64,000 nucleotides of DNA, from positions 19,405-83,404 of the forward strand of contig JBFFNE010000001.1 of NCBI GenBank assembly GCA_041563315.1, written 5' to 3'. Both the position numbers and the translations under genes were made by a program. Below are positions 20,835 through 29,593 of this stretch, in pieces. The notes below the pieces were generated by a model. It was not told where the DNA came from and searched no databases. It saw nothing but the letters and a program-made list of their open reading frames with translations. How positions within the stretch are numbered: the first letter of the stretch is position 1; each line of letters begins with the position of its first letter. This stretch comes from JBFEYJ01 sp041563315 (GTDB lineage: Bacteria > Pseudomonadota > Gammaproteobacteria > Thiohalomonadales > Thiohalomonadaceae).

Positions 20835-22235
20835 ATGAACACCAACGTTAAGCCCCTGCCCAAGGCATTTGTCAGCGCACTGCAACAAGCTTTTCAGAAG
20901 CAGCAGTTGCTGTTCAACGAAGCCGAGCGCTGGACCTACGGTTACGACAACAGCCGCCAACATGCCTTGCCCGGCGTCGTTGTCATCCCAACTAGCGGCA
21001 AAGAGGTCGCCACACTCCTTGGGCTTTGTCACCAGCACAGGATACCCCTAGTCGCACGAGGTAGCGGCACAGGAACGGCAGGCGCGGCCGTGCCGATACA
21101 TCATGGAGTGGTGCTTTCGACAGAGCAACTGAACCGCATCATTCGGATCGATCCAGACAACCGTCTCATGGTTGTCGAGCCTGGGGTCACCAACCAGCAG
21201 GTGCAACAGGCCGCTGCTGAATATGGTTTTTTCTGGCCCCCGGATCCGACCAGTGCCGCCGTTTGTACCATTGGCGGCAATCTCGCCTGTAACGCCGCCG
21301 GGCCGCGGGCAGTCAAATACGGAACCCCGCGCGAAAATGTGCTTGGGCTGCGGGCGGTCTCCGCAGACGGCAGAGCGTTTGCTACCGGCACCTACACCAC
21401 CAAGGGTGTTGTTGGCTACGATCTGACACGCCTGCTCATCGGTTCAGAGGGTACCTTAGCGGTTATAACCGAGGCGACCCTAAAGCTCACCCCGTTGGCC
21501 GAAAGCAAAAGGACCCTGCGCGCCCTCTATCGCGACATGGCCAGCGCCGCCGAGGCGGTGGCGTGTATTATGGCCCAACCCATCACCCCATACGCCCTCG
21601 AATTCATGGACAGGAAGGCACTGGCGATCATTCGTGATTACACTGATAACGACCTGCCTGCAGAAGCCGGTGCGCTCTTGATGATCGAGGTCGACGGCCC
21701 CGAAAGCTGCATTGACGATGCAGCCCAGGCCGTGGCCACAGCAGCGGCTGGAAAAGGTTCGCTAGAGGTATTAGTGGCAGAAACGGAAGAACAGGTAGCC
21801 GCCCTATGGACCCTGCGCAAGGCACTCTCACCGGCGCAACGCAAACTGGCACCAAAAAAAATCAACGAAGATGTGGTGGTACCGGTCTCCCGCATCCCGG
21901 ATTTAATTGAAGGGTTGCAGCAGCTTGCCGAAAAACATGCCATCACCATCGTAAATTTTGGCCACGCCGGAAACGGCAATATCCACGTCAACCTACTGGT
22001 CAATCCGGACGACAACAAAGAGATGCAGCGTGCCGATGCCTGCCTCAGTGAGGTTTTTGCACTCGTGTTGGCATTGCAGGGCAGCCTCTCCGGTGAGCAC
22101 GGCATCGGTCTGGTCAAACGCGATTTTGTGCCGCTGGAGATCGATCCCGTCGCCTTGGAACTGATGCAAAGAATCAAACAGCAATGCGATCCCCATGGCA
22201 TCCTTAACCCGGGCAAAAAGCTACCGGGGATCTAG
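20835..22235 (+). CDS. GlcD-like FAD-linked oxidase (D-2-hydroxyacid dehydrogenase family)
   Basis: Flavoprotein of the glycolate oxidase GlcD / D-lactate dehydrogenase family. The PCMH-type FAD-binding domain contains [52 protein letters not shown] and [19 protein letters not shown]. The C-terminal FAD-oxidase domain ends with the typical [15 protein letters not shown] and [14 protein letters not shown] ... [11 protein letters not shown]. Length is 466 aa. No glcE or glcF lies beside it, so the substrate (glycolate, D-lactate or another D-2-hydroxyacid) cannot be fixed. Confidence 0.9.
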   Translation: MNTNVKPLPKAFVSALQQAFQKQQLLFNEAERWTYGYDNSRQHALPGVVVIPTSGKEVATLLGLCHQHRIPLVARGSGTGTAGAAVPIHHGVVLSTEQLNRIIRIDPDNRLMVVEPGVTNQQVQQAAAEYGFFWPPDPTSAAVCTIGGNLACNAAGPRAVKYGTPRENVLGLRAVSADGRAFATGTYTTKGVVGYDLTRLLIGSEGTLAVITEATLKLTPLAESKRTLRALYRDMASAAEAVACIMAQPITPYALEFMDRKALAIIRDYTDNDLPAEAGALLMIEVDGPESCIDDAAQAVATAAAGKGSLEVLVAETEEQVAALWTLRKALSPAQRKLAPKKINEDVVVPVSRIPDLIEGLQQLAEKHAITIVNFGHAGNGNIHVNLLVNPDDNKEMQRADACLSEVFALVLALQGSLSGEHGIGLVKRDFVPLEIDPVALELMQRIKQQCDPHGILNPGKKLPGI

Positions 22236-22275
22236 CAGCGCCATACAAGGAAGCCTGACAATAGAAGGAGGCAAA

Positions 22276-22770
22276 ATGATCGAAATCGTCCGCACCGATA
22301 TCACCACACTTGAAGTCGACGCCATCGTCAATGCCGTCAACAACACTCTGCTCGGCGGAGGCGGTGTCGACGGAGCCATCCACCGCGCCGCCGGGGCGGA
22401 ACTTCTTGCAGCCTGCCGACCACTCGGCGGCTGTGCAACTGGCGACGCCAAAATTACCCCCGGTTTCAACCTCCCCGCCCGTTATGTAATCCACACCGTA
22501 GGCCCGGTATGGCATGGCGACAACAACGACGAGGCCGAACTGCTCGAATCCTGCTACCGCAGAAGTTTTGAGGTGGCGCTCGAACATGACATCAAGAGCA
22601 TCGCCTTTCCCGCCATATCAACAGGTGTTTATGGATATCCCAAGGAGAAAGCCACGCAGATTGCACTAGGAGTAATGAAGGAATTTGAGGGGCGATTTAA
22701 GAGGGTGCTCGCCTGTTTACATAGTAGTGAAGATTATCAATTGTATCTCAAGGTGTTGAAGCGGGATTGA
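22276..22770 (+). CDS. Macrodomain protein (ADP-ribose / O-acetyl-ADP-ribose hydrolase type)
   Basis: 164-aa stand-alone macrodomain, similar to E. coli YmdB, which deacetylates O-acetyl-ADP-ribose. Diagnostic segments are [24 protein letters not shown] (the ADP-ribose loop with catalytic Asn/Asp region), [22 protein letters not shown] and [18 protein letters not shown]. The ATG at 22276 has GGAGG six bases upstream, which rules out the longer frame beginning inside the oxidase gene. It lies 40 bp after the oxidase and may be cotranscribed. Confidence 0.93.
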   Translation: MIEIVRTDITTLEVDAIVNAVNNTLLGGGGVDGAIHRAAGAELLAACRPLGGCATGDAKITPGFNLPARYVIHTVGPVWHGDNNDEAELLESCYRRSFEVALEHDIKSIAFPAISTGVYGYPKEKATQIALGVMKEFEGRFKRVLACLHSSEDYQLYLKVLKRD

Positions 22771-22832
22771 AATAGCTACGACTGGTAGGCATGTTTTTGT
22801 CTAACCCAAACATTATTAGCAAGGATGGTTAG

Positions 22833-23382
22833 ATGAATGTATTTCAAAAGATAACGCTCTGTAAAATTACAAATGCTCTAGTACTCCATACTCCTCGTTG
22901 TTGTCCGCTAATGTGAATGATGAAATAAAAACGGTTATGCCCCCAAAGGGTATAAAGTCATACTCCAGTCAACCGCTTCCCATTGATCAAAAGCGACTGA
23001 GCAAAGCATACCGCAATGCCAACTGCGACTTGGTGTTTAAGGAGGGACTGTCTGCGGCAGAGAGTGGTAATTCGCGTGCACAGCTGATTCTCGGTTTGTG
23101 CCGGATGCGGTATAACAATAAAAAGGGAGAGGGGCTGCAGTGGCCCTAGCGAGAGCGGCGCAAAATGGTGAGGCTAGAGCGGCTAGGGAGCTTGGGGTGC
23201 ATGGCATGCACCGTGGCCAGGAGCGCAAAGACAAGGGGATGGTGAAGACGGCGTGCAACTAACTGCTGCAGGGCAAAAACGGCGCTGATTCGCTCTCGAA
23301 AAATTATTTTATGGCTTATGATTGCGATAATCTGAATTCAATTTATGCACCCATAGCAGGGCGCGAAAGTCCCATCCAATAA
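22833..23382 (+). pseudogene. Broken Sel1-repeat protein gene (two frameshifts and a nonsense codon)
   Basis: Remains of a secreted Sel1-like repeat protein. ATG at 22833, preceded by AAGGATGG, starts MNVFQKITLCKITNALVL, a signal-peptide-like segment that stops at 22913. Near 22886 the plausible frame shifts to the one ending at 23149, which encodes the repeat half GLSAAESGNSRAQLILGLCRMRYNNKKGEG. Within the A/G-rich run around 23121-23134 it shifts again to ALARAAQNGEARAARELGVHG, the next Sel1 unit. A TAA at 23260 interrupts this frame, which then continues to a stop at 23382. Base composition is more AT-rich than the flanks. Confidence 0.7.
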
Positions 23383-23384
23383 AG

Positions 23385-23407
23385 AAAAAGGGCCTTTAAA
23401 AAGCCCT
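23385..23407 (-). terminator. Rho-independent terminator after sspB
   Basis: On the minus strand, 10 bases past the sspB stop, AGGGC-TTT / AAA-G-GCCCT forms an 8-bp stem with one bulge and is followed by TTTTTC. Position and T-run fit the end of the sspA-sspB unit. Confidence 0.7.
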
Positions 23408-23416
23408 GTTTAACAT

Positions 23417-23800
23417 CTACTTCACCACCCGCAGCGCCGGCCGTTTGGACTTATCCTCTTCCGGTGACGGTGGCGGCTCATCCCCGCCTCCATCCTCATC
23501 GGTAAAGACCATCCCTTTGCCATTTTCGCGTGCATAAATGGCGAGTACCGACATCACCGGGACACTAACGTGCATCGGTGTACCGCTGAAGCGGGCGTCC
23601 AATTCAACGAATTGATTCCCCAGTTGCAGATTTTGCACCGCGGAAGGAGTGATATTGAGCACGATCTTACCGTTCTCTACAAATTGCTGCGGCACCACCA
23701 CTGATTCATCCTCAGCATTAACCAGAATGTAGGGGGTCTGTCCGTTGTCGATGATCCACTCATAAAGTGCGCGGATCAAATAAGGCCTGCTAGGTGACAT
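23417..23800 (-). CDS. sspB: ClpXP adaptor protein SspB
   Basis: Delivers ssrA-tagged and some other proteins to the ClpXP protease. The ATG at 23800 gives 127 aa. The N-terminal substrate-binding domain shows SRPYLIRALYEWIIDNGQTPYILVNA and IVLNITPSAVQNLQLGN. An acidic, proline-rich linker (DEDGGGDEPPPSPEED) leads to the C-terminal ClpX-binding tail RPALRVVK, the hallmark of SspB. An in-frame start at 23890 would lie inside sspA. Confidence 0.95.
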   Translation of the reverse strand: MSPSRPYLIRALYEWIIDNGQTPYILVNAEDESVVVPQQFVENGKIVLNITPSAVQNLQLGNQFVELDARFSGTPMHVSVPVMSVLAIYARENGKGMVFTDEDGGGDEPPPSPEEDKSKRPALRVVK

Positions 23801-23861
23801 CTTTAAGGATCTGCTCAAAATCAGGTCCGGTGACAAGGTGTGTGCACCGGTGTATTGGTAT

Positions 23862-24488
23862 TCAGTCGCGCATTTCTCGCTCGGTCTCACTTAGGCTGCC
23901 CTGGAAGGACTCGCGGGCAAAGATGCGCTCTGCATAGCTCAACAGTGGGGCTGCCTGCTTGGGCAACACGATATTCAGAGCTGGTAGTCTCCACAACAAT
24001 GGCGCCAAGGCACAATCGACCAGCGAAAACTCATCACTAAGGAAATACGGCTTCTGTTCGAAGATCGGGCTTACCATCACTAGGTTATCACGAATCTCCT
24101 TTTTCGCTTTTGCCACTGCCTTTTCTCCGCCATTCATGACGATATCGAGCTGACTGTATAAATCTGCTTCAATGCGGTGCAACATCAGTCGTATATTGGC
24201 CCGGGATACCGGGTCAACAGGCATTAGCGGAGGATGAGGAAAACGCTCATCCAGATATTCCATAATTACCTGGGACTCATACAGCACGAGATCGCGATCA
24301 ACCAGCGTCGGCACCGTATTATAGGGATTGAGGTCAATCAGATCTTCTGGCAGATTCGCCGCCTCAACGGGGACGATATCGACATTGATGCCTTTCTCAG
24401 CCAATACAATACGGACCCGATGACTGTACACATCAGAATCACCGGAAAACAGTGTCATTACAGAGCGTCGGTTCGCCACCACACCCAT
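23862..24488 (-). CDS. sspA: Stringent starvation protein A (RNA polymerase-associated)
   Basis: GST-fold protein that binds RNA polymerase during starvation; the family lacks glutathione transferase activity. N-terminal thioredoxin-like half: MTLFSGDSDVYSHRVRIVLAEKGI and NPYNTVPTLVDRDLVLYESQVIMEYLDERFPHPPLMP with the surface pocket PHPP typical of SspA. The helical C-terminal half includes FLSDEFSLVDCALAPLLWRL. Length 208 aa. AGGAGATTGAG gives a good ribosome site. It lies downstream of petABC and before sspB, a common proteobacterial order. Confidence 0.95.
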   Translation of the reverse strand: MGVVANRRSVMTLFSGDSDVYSHRVRIVLAEKGINVDIVPVEAANLPEDLIDLNPYNTVPTLVDRDLVLYESQVIMEYLDERFPHPPLMPVDPVSRANIRLMLHRIEADLYSQLDIVMNGGEKAVAKAKKEIRDNLVMVSPIFEQKPYFLSDEFSLVDCALAPLLWRLPALNIVLPKQAAPLLSYAERIFARESFQGSLSETEREMRD

Positions 24489-24512
24489 CTCAATCTCCTG
24501 AATACAAGTTCT

Positions 24513-24544
24513 AAAAACAAAGAGGGAGGCACAAGGCCCCCCTC
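24513..24544 (-). terminator. Strong hairpin terminator between petC and sspA
   Basis: On the minus strand GAGGGGGGC-CTTGT-GCCTCCCTC forms a 9-bp stem with one G-U pair and is followed immediately by TTTGTTTTT. It lies about 90 bases after the petC stop and only about 24 bases before the sspA start codon. A second inverted repeat, GTCCCGGA/TCCGGGAC (24556-24587), lies just upstream but has no T-run. Together they should end most petABC transcripts. Confidence 0.75.
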
Positions 24545-24632
24545 AAAGAAATCCTTGTCCCGGAGATCTGTTTAGGAGATTCCGGGACGGGCCGATTGTT
24601 TATTTTAACACAACCGAACCGATTTCAGGATT

Positions 24633-25370
24633 TTAGTGGATATCTTTCCAGTATTCCTTCTTCAGCGCATAGGCAAAGACAAAGAAAATAGCCAGGAACA
24701 GAAGTACCCACACACCCAGACGCTGCCGCTCGAGCTTAATCGGCTCACCGGTGTAGGAAAGGAACGCAGTCAGGTCACGAGCAGCCTGGTCGTACTCCGA
24801 CTCGCTCATAGAGCCCGGTTTGACCATCTCGTAACCGGCGATCATGGACGTCTCGTTACCCTCGTGATCCACCACGGTCTTGTGGATAGCCTTCTTCAGA
24901 CCTTCCAGCTCCCACAGCACATGGGGCATGCCCACCTCAGGAAACACTGCGTTGTTCACGCCGAAGGGGCGATTTTCGTCGACATAGAAGGTTTTCAAGT
25001 AAGTGTAGACATAATCCACACCACGGGCACGGGTGATAACACTCAGGTCCGGAGGAGGATTACCAAACCAGCGCTTGGCATCGGCCTGGGGCATGGCGAT
25101 GGTCATGGTTTCACCCACCTTGTCACCGGCGAACATCAGGTTTTCCCTGACTTGATCTTCAGTAAGACCGATATCACGCCCCATGCGGTTGTAACGCTGA
25201 TAGGCAGCCGAGTGGCAGCTCAAACAGTAGTTAGAAAACAGCTTGGCACCACGCTGCAAGGAGGCCTTATCGCTCAGATCGATATTGGCATGCTCCAGGT
25301 GCGGGCCTGCACCGGAAGCCATGACGGCTGCCGGCAGTGCGAACATTAATGCAACAATCAGTTTTTTCAT
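24633..25370 (-). CDS. petC: Ubiquinol-cytochrome c reductase, cytochrome c1 subunit
   Basis: Haem c subunit of the bc1 complex, passing electrons from the Rieske protein to soluble cytochrome c. It has a signal peptide (MKKLIVALMFALPAAVMASG), the haem-binding CLSCH at residues 49-53, and one C-terminal membrane anchor (LGVWVLLFLAIFFVFAYAL) with a basic end KKEYWKD. Length is 245 aa. It overlaps petB by 4 bp. Confidence 0.97.
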   Translation of the reverse strand: MKKLIVALMFALPAAVMASGAGPHLEHANIDLSDKASLQRGAKLFSNYCLSCHSAAYQRYNRMGRDIGLTEDQVRENLMFAGDKVGETMTIAMPQADAKRWFGNPPPDLSVITRARGVDYVYTYLKTFYVDENRPFGVNNAVFPEVGMPHVLWELEGLKKAIHKTVVDHEGNETSMIAGYEMVKPGSMSESEYDQAARDLTAFLSYTGEPIKLERQRLGVWVLLFLAIFFVFAYALKKEYWKDIH

Positions 25371-26602
25371 TCTGTCACCCTCTCCGGAACCGGCTTGGTC
25401 TTTTCAAACTTCGGAATAATCGCCAGGGCAGCGAAGAACACGAAGTAATAAACAGTGCCAATCTGCGCCAAAAGCTTGAACAGGTCGGTGGTCGGTTTCA
25501 TGCCGAGGTAACCCAACATGATGAAGTTGGCCACAAACAGGAACAACAGCACCTTGAAACACAGGCCGCGGTAGCGGATGGATTTGACCGGGCTGCGGTC
25601 AATCCAGGGCAGGAAGAACAGAATCACAACCGCTGCACCCATCGCCATAACGCCGGGGAAGGCAGAGCCTGCGATAGAGGGCACCGCACGCAAAATGGCG
25701 TAGAACGGTGTGAAATACCATACCGGAGCAATGTGCAGCGGGGTCTTCAACGGATTGGCTGGTTCGAAGTTCGGGTGCTCAATGAAGAAGCCGCCCATCT
25801 CCGGCGCAAAGAAAACGATGGCGAAGAAGATCATCAAGAAGACGACCACGCCGACGATATCCTTCACCGTGTAATAAGGGTGGAAGGGAATGCCGTCGAG
25901 CGGCTTGCCATCCGGGCCCTTGTGCTTCTTGATTTCAACGCCGTCCGGGTTGTTGGAGCCAACCTCGTGAAGCGCGATCACATGGGCTACTACCAGTCCT
26001 ACCAGTACCAGAGGCACGGCAATAACGTGGAAGGCAAAGAAGCGGTTCAGGGTTGCATCGGAGACAACGAAGTCACCGCGAATCCACAGTGACAACTCTT
26101 CACCGACAAACGGCACGGCAGAAAACAGGTTAACGATAACCTGGGCACCCCAGTAGGACATCTGGCCCCAGGGCAGCAGGTAGCCGAAGAAGGCCTCCGC
26201 CATAAGCGCCAGGTAGATGAGGCAGCCGAAGATCCAAATCAGTTCGCGTGGAGCCTTATAGGAACCATACAGCAGGCCACGGAACATGTGCAGGTAGACC
26301 ACCGCGAAGAAGGCGGATGCACCGGTGGAGTGGACATACCGAATCAACCAGCCCCAGTCCACATCACGCATGATGTATTCGACAGAGCCGAAGGCCAGGT
26401 TGCCATCGGGTTTGTAGCTCATGGTCAGGAAGATACCGCTAACAATCTGGATAACCAGTACCAGCAGAGCCAGAGAGCCGAAGAAGTACCAAAAGTTGAA
26501 GTTCTTCGGTGCGTAATATTCAGATAGGTGTTCCTTCCACATCTTGGTCAGCGGGAAGCGGGCGTCCACCCAGCCCAGTAGTTGCGTCATCATGCCGTTC
26601 AT
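25367..26602 (-). CDS. petB: Ubiquinol-cytochrome c reductase, cytochrome b subunit
   Basis: Core membrane subunit of the bc1 complex with both haems b and the Qo and Qi sites. Eight membrane helices can be followed across 411 aa. The Qo motif is PVWYFTPFYAILRA, the PVWY form common in beta- and gammaproteobacteria, rather than PEWY. The histidine pairs lie in the segments around YVHSTGASAFFAVVYLHMFRG and RFFAFHVIAVPLVLVGLVVAHV. It starts one base into the petA stop and overlaps petC by 4 bp. Confidence 0.97.
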   Translation of the reverse strand: MNGMMTQLLGWVDARFPLTKMWKEHLSEYYAPKNFNFWYFFGSLALLVLVIQIVSGIFLTMSYKPDGNLAFGSVEYIMRDVDWGWLIRYVHSTGASAFFAVVYLHMFRGLLYGSYKAPRELIWIFGCLIYLALMAEAFFGYLLPWGQMSYWGAQVIVNLFSAVPFVGEELSLWIRGDFVVSDATLNRFFAFHVIAVPLVLVGLVVAHVIALHEVGSNNPDGVEIKKHKGPDGKPLDGIPFHPYYTVKDIVGVVVFLMIFFAIVFFAPEMGGFFIEHPNFEPANPLKTPLHIAPVWYFTPFYAILRAVPSIAGSAFPGVMAMGAAVVILFFLPWIDRSPVKSIRYRGLCFKVLLFLFVANFIMLGYLGMKPTTDLFKLLAQIGTVYYFVFFAALAIIPKFEKTKPVPERVTE

Positions 26603-27207
26603 TATGCTGCGCCTCCATCGTCACCCACCAGGATCTGGGTTTCGGTCAGGAACATGTAGGGCGGTACCTCGAGGTTCTTCGGTGCAGGCACGCCGGAGAA
26701 TACGCGGCCGGCCAAGTCAAACTTGGAGCCATGGCACGGACAGAAGAAGCCGCCTTTCCATTCAGCACCACCAAGATCCGCAGCACCGATGTCCGGGCGG
26801 TAGGTTGGAGAGCAACCGAGGTGAGTGCAGATGCCAACCAGCACAGCATACTCTTGGTGATCCTCGCGAGTACGGAGCGGATTCTTGGCGTATTCCGGCT
26901 GCTGATTGGATCCCTCGCTGGTCGGATCCAGCAGTCGGTCATCAAGGGTCGGCAGATCTTTCAGGTTCTGCTCGGTACGACGAACAATCCACACGGGCTT
27001 GCCGCGCCATTCCACGGTCATCATCTGACCCGGTTCCAATTTGCTCACATCAGCTTCAACCGGAGCGCCGGCAGCTTGTGCCCTTGCACTGGGCATCATG
27101 GACATCACAAACGGGGTGACTGCGTAACCCGCACCGACGGCACCAACTACAGTGGTGGCAGCGGTGAGGAAACGGCGTCGACCCTTATCTACGCCTTCTG
27201 TGCTCAT
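26602..27207 (-). CDS. petA: Ubiquinol-cytochrome c reductase, Rieske iron-sulfur subunit
   Basis: 2Fe-2S protein taking one electron from ubiquinol. The N-terminus has a twin-arginine-type signal anchor (GRRRFLTAATTVVGAVGAGYAV, residues 9-30) that stays uncleaved in this family. Cluster ligands are in CTHLGC and CPCHGS. Length is 201 aa. First gene of petABC; the ribosome site is GGGAGAGGC. The 186 bases upstream contain TTGACC near 27373 but no convincing partner -10 box, so I leave the promoter unassigned. Confidence 0.97.
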   Translation of the reverse strand: MSTEGVDKGRRRFLTAATTVVGAVGAGYAVTPFVMSMMPSARAQAAGAPVEADVSKLEPGQMMTVEWRGKPVWIVRRTEQNLKDLPTLDDRLLDPTSEGSNQQPEYAKNPLRTREDHQEYAVLVGICTHLGCSPTYRPDIGAADLGGAEWKGGFFCPCHGSKFDLAGRVFSGVPAPKNLEVPPYMFLTETQILVGDDGGAA

Positions 27208-27393
27208 TAAGCCTCTCCCAACAATAAAAGACTCGGTAAAAAAACCGTTTTTGCGTGGCGTTACTGCTCACGCCCCCGCACCCTGCGAAGGGTATCGAAT
27301 TCAGTAAATAAGTAGATTCTTATCTTCTGCGCGTAATAGGTCGCATAGTTTCGTATAGATTATGTAGTCAGGTCAAGCTGACAGGCCTCCCAA

Positions 27394-28152
27394 CTAGACC
27401 GGATTGGCAATATCCACAAAATGATTTTCCAGAGAAAAATACTCGGATAAATGCTCAGCCAGCGCCTTCACTCCGTAACGCTCGGTGGCGTGGTGTCCAG
27501 CGGCAAAATAGTGAATACCCAACTCACGGGCACTATGCACGGTATGCTCGGAAATCTCACCGCTGATAAAAGCATCCAGCCCTAACGCATCAGCCTGCTC
27601 CAGATATCCCTGTGCGGCACCACTGCACCAACCGACGCGTTTTACCTGCTTGTCTCCACCCTTGATCAATAGCGGCTCACGCTGCAGCGCATTAGCGATT
27701 TGCTTCGACAGTACTTCCGCCGAGCATGCGGTGGGCAATTCGCCACACATGGCAATACCGCCATTGGGACCGGCCCCAAATCGTCCTTTCACAAGGATAT
27801 CCAAACGCTTGGCTAACTGTGCGTTGTTACCCAGTTCACCATGTCCGTCCAGCGGTAGATGATAGGCTACCAGGGAAATATCATTCGCCAGCAGAGCCTT
27901 GATGCGGCGCTGCTTCATTCCAACGATACAAGAAGCTTCCCCTTTCCAGAAAAAGCCATGGTGTACCAGCAACAGGTCGGCCTGGATATCAATCGCCGCA
28001 TCGATAAGCGCCTGAGAAGCGGTTACTCCGGAGACAATTCTTTGTACTTCTGCTCGACCCTGCACCTGCAAGCCATTGGGACAGTAATCCTGATAGTCAG
28101 CAACACCGAGCAGCGTGTCGGTATAATTAACAAGATCGTTCAACTGCACCAT
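27394..28152 (-). CDS. Nif3-like dinuclear metal-centre protein (YbgI family)
   Basis: Hexameric metal-binding protein of the Nif3/YbgI family; its cellular function is unresolved. Motifs include DYCPNGLQVQGR, LLLVHHGFFWKGE (metal-binding histidine pair), AYHLPLDGHGELGNNAQLAKRL and the C-terminal AGHHATERYGVKALAEHL (further metal ligands). Length 252 aa matches the bacterial short form. It precedes petABC on the same strand with about 186 bp between and is divergent from the DegS-like protease; YbgI next to bc1 genes is often seen in gammaproteobacteria. Confidence 0.93.
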   Translation of the reverse strand: MVQLNDLVNYTDTLLGVADYQDYCPNGLQVQGRAEVQRIVSGVTASQALIDAAIDIQADLLLVHHGFFWKGEASCIVGMKQRRIKALLANDISLVAYHLPLDGHGELGNNAQLAKRLDILVKGRFGAGPNGGIAMCGELPTACSAEVLSKQIANALQREPLLIKGGDKQVKRVGWCSGAAQGYLEQADALGLDAFISGEISEHTVHSARELGIHYFAAGHHATERYGVKALAEHLSEYFSLENHFVDIANPV

Positions 28153-28216
28153 GCGTTTGGTCCCTCCTTCGGCTAAGATACCTCTCTTTCACTGCTCAAC
28201 GCGCGGAGCATGAAGT

Positions 28217-29380
28217 ATGAAGTTACACAAACCGATTATTTTTCTGTTTCAGTCCATCACCATCGGACTGGCTATAGCCTTTCTGATTGTAGTGTGGCGT
28301 CCAGAACTCCTGGACAACGGCAACAAAGTGGTCTCTTTCATCGAAAGCAGCCCGGTTACTTCTTTACCCGCCGTGCTCGCATCCGGACCAGTATCCTACG
28401 CCGAAGCCGTGGAGATTGCAGCCCCGGCTGTGGTCAACATCCACACCCGCAAAACGGTGGTACAGTCCAGCCCACTGTTCGACGATCCCTTCTTCCGTCG
28501 CTTCTTTGGCGATCAATTCGGGAGCGGTCCGCAAAAACGCGAGGAGACCTCCCTCGGTTCAGGTGTCATCGTCAGCACCCAAGGTTACATATTAACCAAC
28601 AATCATGTTATCGAGGGTGCGGATGAGATCCGCGTCGGCTTACACGACGGCCGCAGTACAGAAGCCACTATTGTCGGGAGCGATGCCGAGGCAGATCTGG
28701 CGGTACTGAAGGTAGAGCTCAGCGACCTGCCAACGATTGCCCTGGGTGATTCCGACAGCCTCCGTGTTGGCGACGTAGTGATGGCGATCGGGAATCCCTT
28801 CGGCGTCGGCCAGACCGTTACTCTCGGCATCACCAGCGCCACTGGCCGTAGCGAGCTCGGAATCAGTACCTTCGAAAACTTTATCCAGACCGACGCGGCG
28901 ATTAACCCGGGCAACTCCGGCGGAGCCCTGATAACCGCTCGCGGCGAGCTTATCGGCATCAACACCGCCATCTTCAGTCGCACCGGTGGCTCCCAGGGGA
29001 TCGGCTTTGCCATACCCATGAGCCTGGCCAAGAACAGCATGGCGCAGATAGTGGAAAAAGGTTATGTCAGCCGTGGCTGGCTCGGTGTTGAGATTCAGGA
29101 ACTGACACCGCCGTTGGCCGAATCCTTCGGCATCAAGGGTGAAAAAGGGATCATCATTGCCGGCGTGTTGCGCAATGGGCCGGCCGACAAGGCGGGCCTG
29201 GAGCCAGGAGATATCATCACCCGGCTCAACGGCACGCCCATAGACAGCGCCCATGCCGCACTCAACACCATCGCCCAGACCGCTCCCGGTGAGGAACTGG
29301 AAGTTGCCGGTCTACGCAACGGCAAAGCCCTGAACCTAAAGGTAACCGTCACCGAACGGCCACAGCAAAGCAACCGCTAA
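28217..29380 (+). CDS. Membrane-anchored serine protease, DegS/AlgW type
   Basis: HtrA-family protease with one PDZ domain, the architecture of DegS/AlgW, which cuts the anti-sigma factor RseA/MucA to start the envelope stress response. One N-terminal membrane helix spans about residues 7-27. The catalytic triad is H130 (TNNHVIEG), D160 (EADLAVLKV) and S234 (NPGNSGGAL). A single PDZ domain covers about residues 275-375 (GWLGVEIQEL, GPADKAGLEPGDIITRLNG). Length is 387 aa. No rpoE or rseA lies nearby. A DegQ-like role is less likely because only one PDZ is present and the N-terminus is an anchor. Confidence 0.9.
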   Translation: MKLHKPIIFLFQSITIGLAIAFLIVVWRPELLDNGNKVVSFIESSPVTSLPAVLASGPVSYAEAVEIAAPAVVNIHTRKTVVQSSPLFDDPFFRRFFGDQFGSGPQKREETSLGSGVIVSTQGYILTNNHVIEGADEIRVGLHDGRSTEATIVGSDAEADLAVLKVELSDLPTIALGDSDSLRVGDVVMAIGNPFGVGQTVTLGITSATGRSELGISTFENFIQTDAAINPGNSGGALITARGELIGINTAIFSRTGGSQGIGFAIPMSLAKNSMAQIVEKGYVSRGWLGVEIQELTPPLAESFGIKGEKGIIIAGVLRNGPADKAGLEPGDIITRLNGTPIDSAHAALNTIAQTAPGEELEVAGLRNGKALNLKVTVTERPQQSNR

Positions 29381-29441
29381 AAAACCGGTGTTCTGAAGGT
29401 ATCCGTGTGTCGGTCGCTGTTACAAATAGTGGCGTAAGAAT

Positions 29442-29578
29442 GCCCGATAGTGGGTAACGCACCTGACGGAAGATCACACTTGAGTGGATAACTATCGGGC
29501 CGGTTGTCCTTTAACAGCAAGCGATTGGCTTGAGTGTGGGACTCCGGTTCGAGTGCACTGATTCTGCAACGAACCGGA
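29442..29578. repeat. Two perfect inverted repeats in a convergent intergenic gap
   Basis: The 213-bp gap between the converging degS-like gene and hisC holds no credible gene. It contains GCCCGATAGT (29442-29451) facing ACTATCGGGC (29491-29500), and TCCGGTTCG (29543-29551) facing CGAACCGGA (29570-29578). Both pairs are exact. Neither stem is followed by a clear T-run, so these are not ordinary intrinsic terminators, although a termination or mRNA 3'-protection role is possible. Confidence 0.6.
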
Positions 29579-29593
29579 CCTCTCAACCAGTGA

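Noticed and set aside
23037..23258. Minus-strand frame of 73 codons opposite the Sel1 remnant
   Set aside because: It is the complement of the decayed Sel1 coding sequence, whose plus-strand frames match a known repeat.
27240..27390. Promoter of petABC
   Set aside because: TTGACC near 27373 lacks a good -10 box at 16-18 bp, and AT-rich alternatives have no -35. Left unassigned rather than guessed.
29536..29580. Possible tRNA gene suggested by GGTTCGAGT in the degS-hisC gap
   Set aside because: No acceptor stem, anticodon arm or CCA-proximal pairing can be folded around it; the arm pairs instead with CGAACCGGA 18 bases later as a simple hairpin.
29377..29586. Open frame of 69 codons on the minus strand in the same gap
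   Set aside because: No ribosome site, overlaps the inverted repeats, and the composition does not look protein-like. I treat it as chance.
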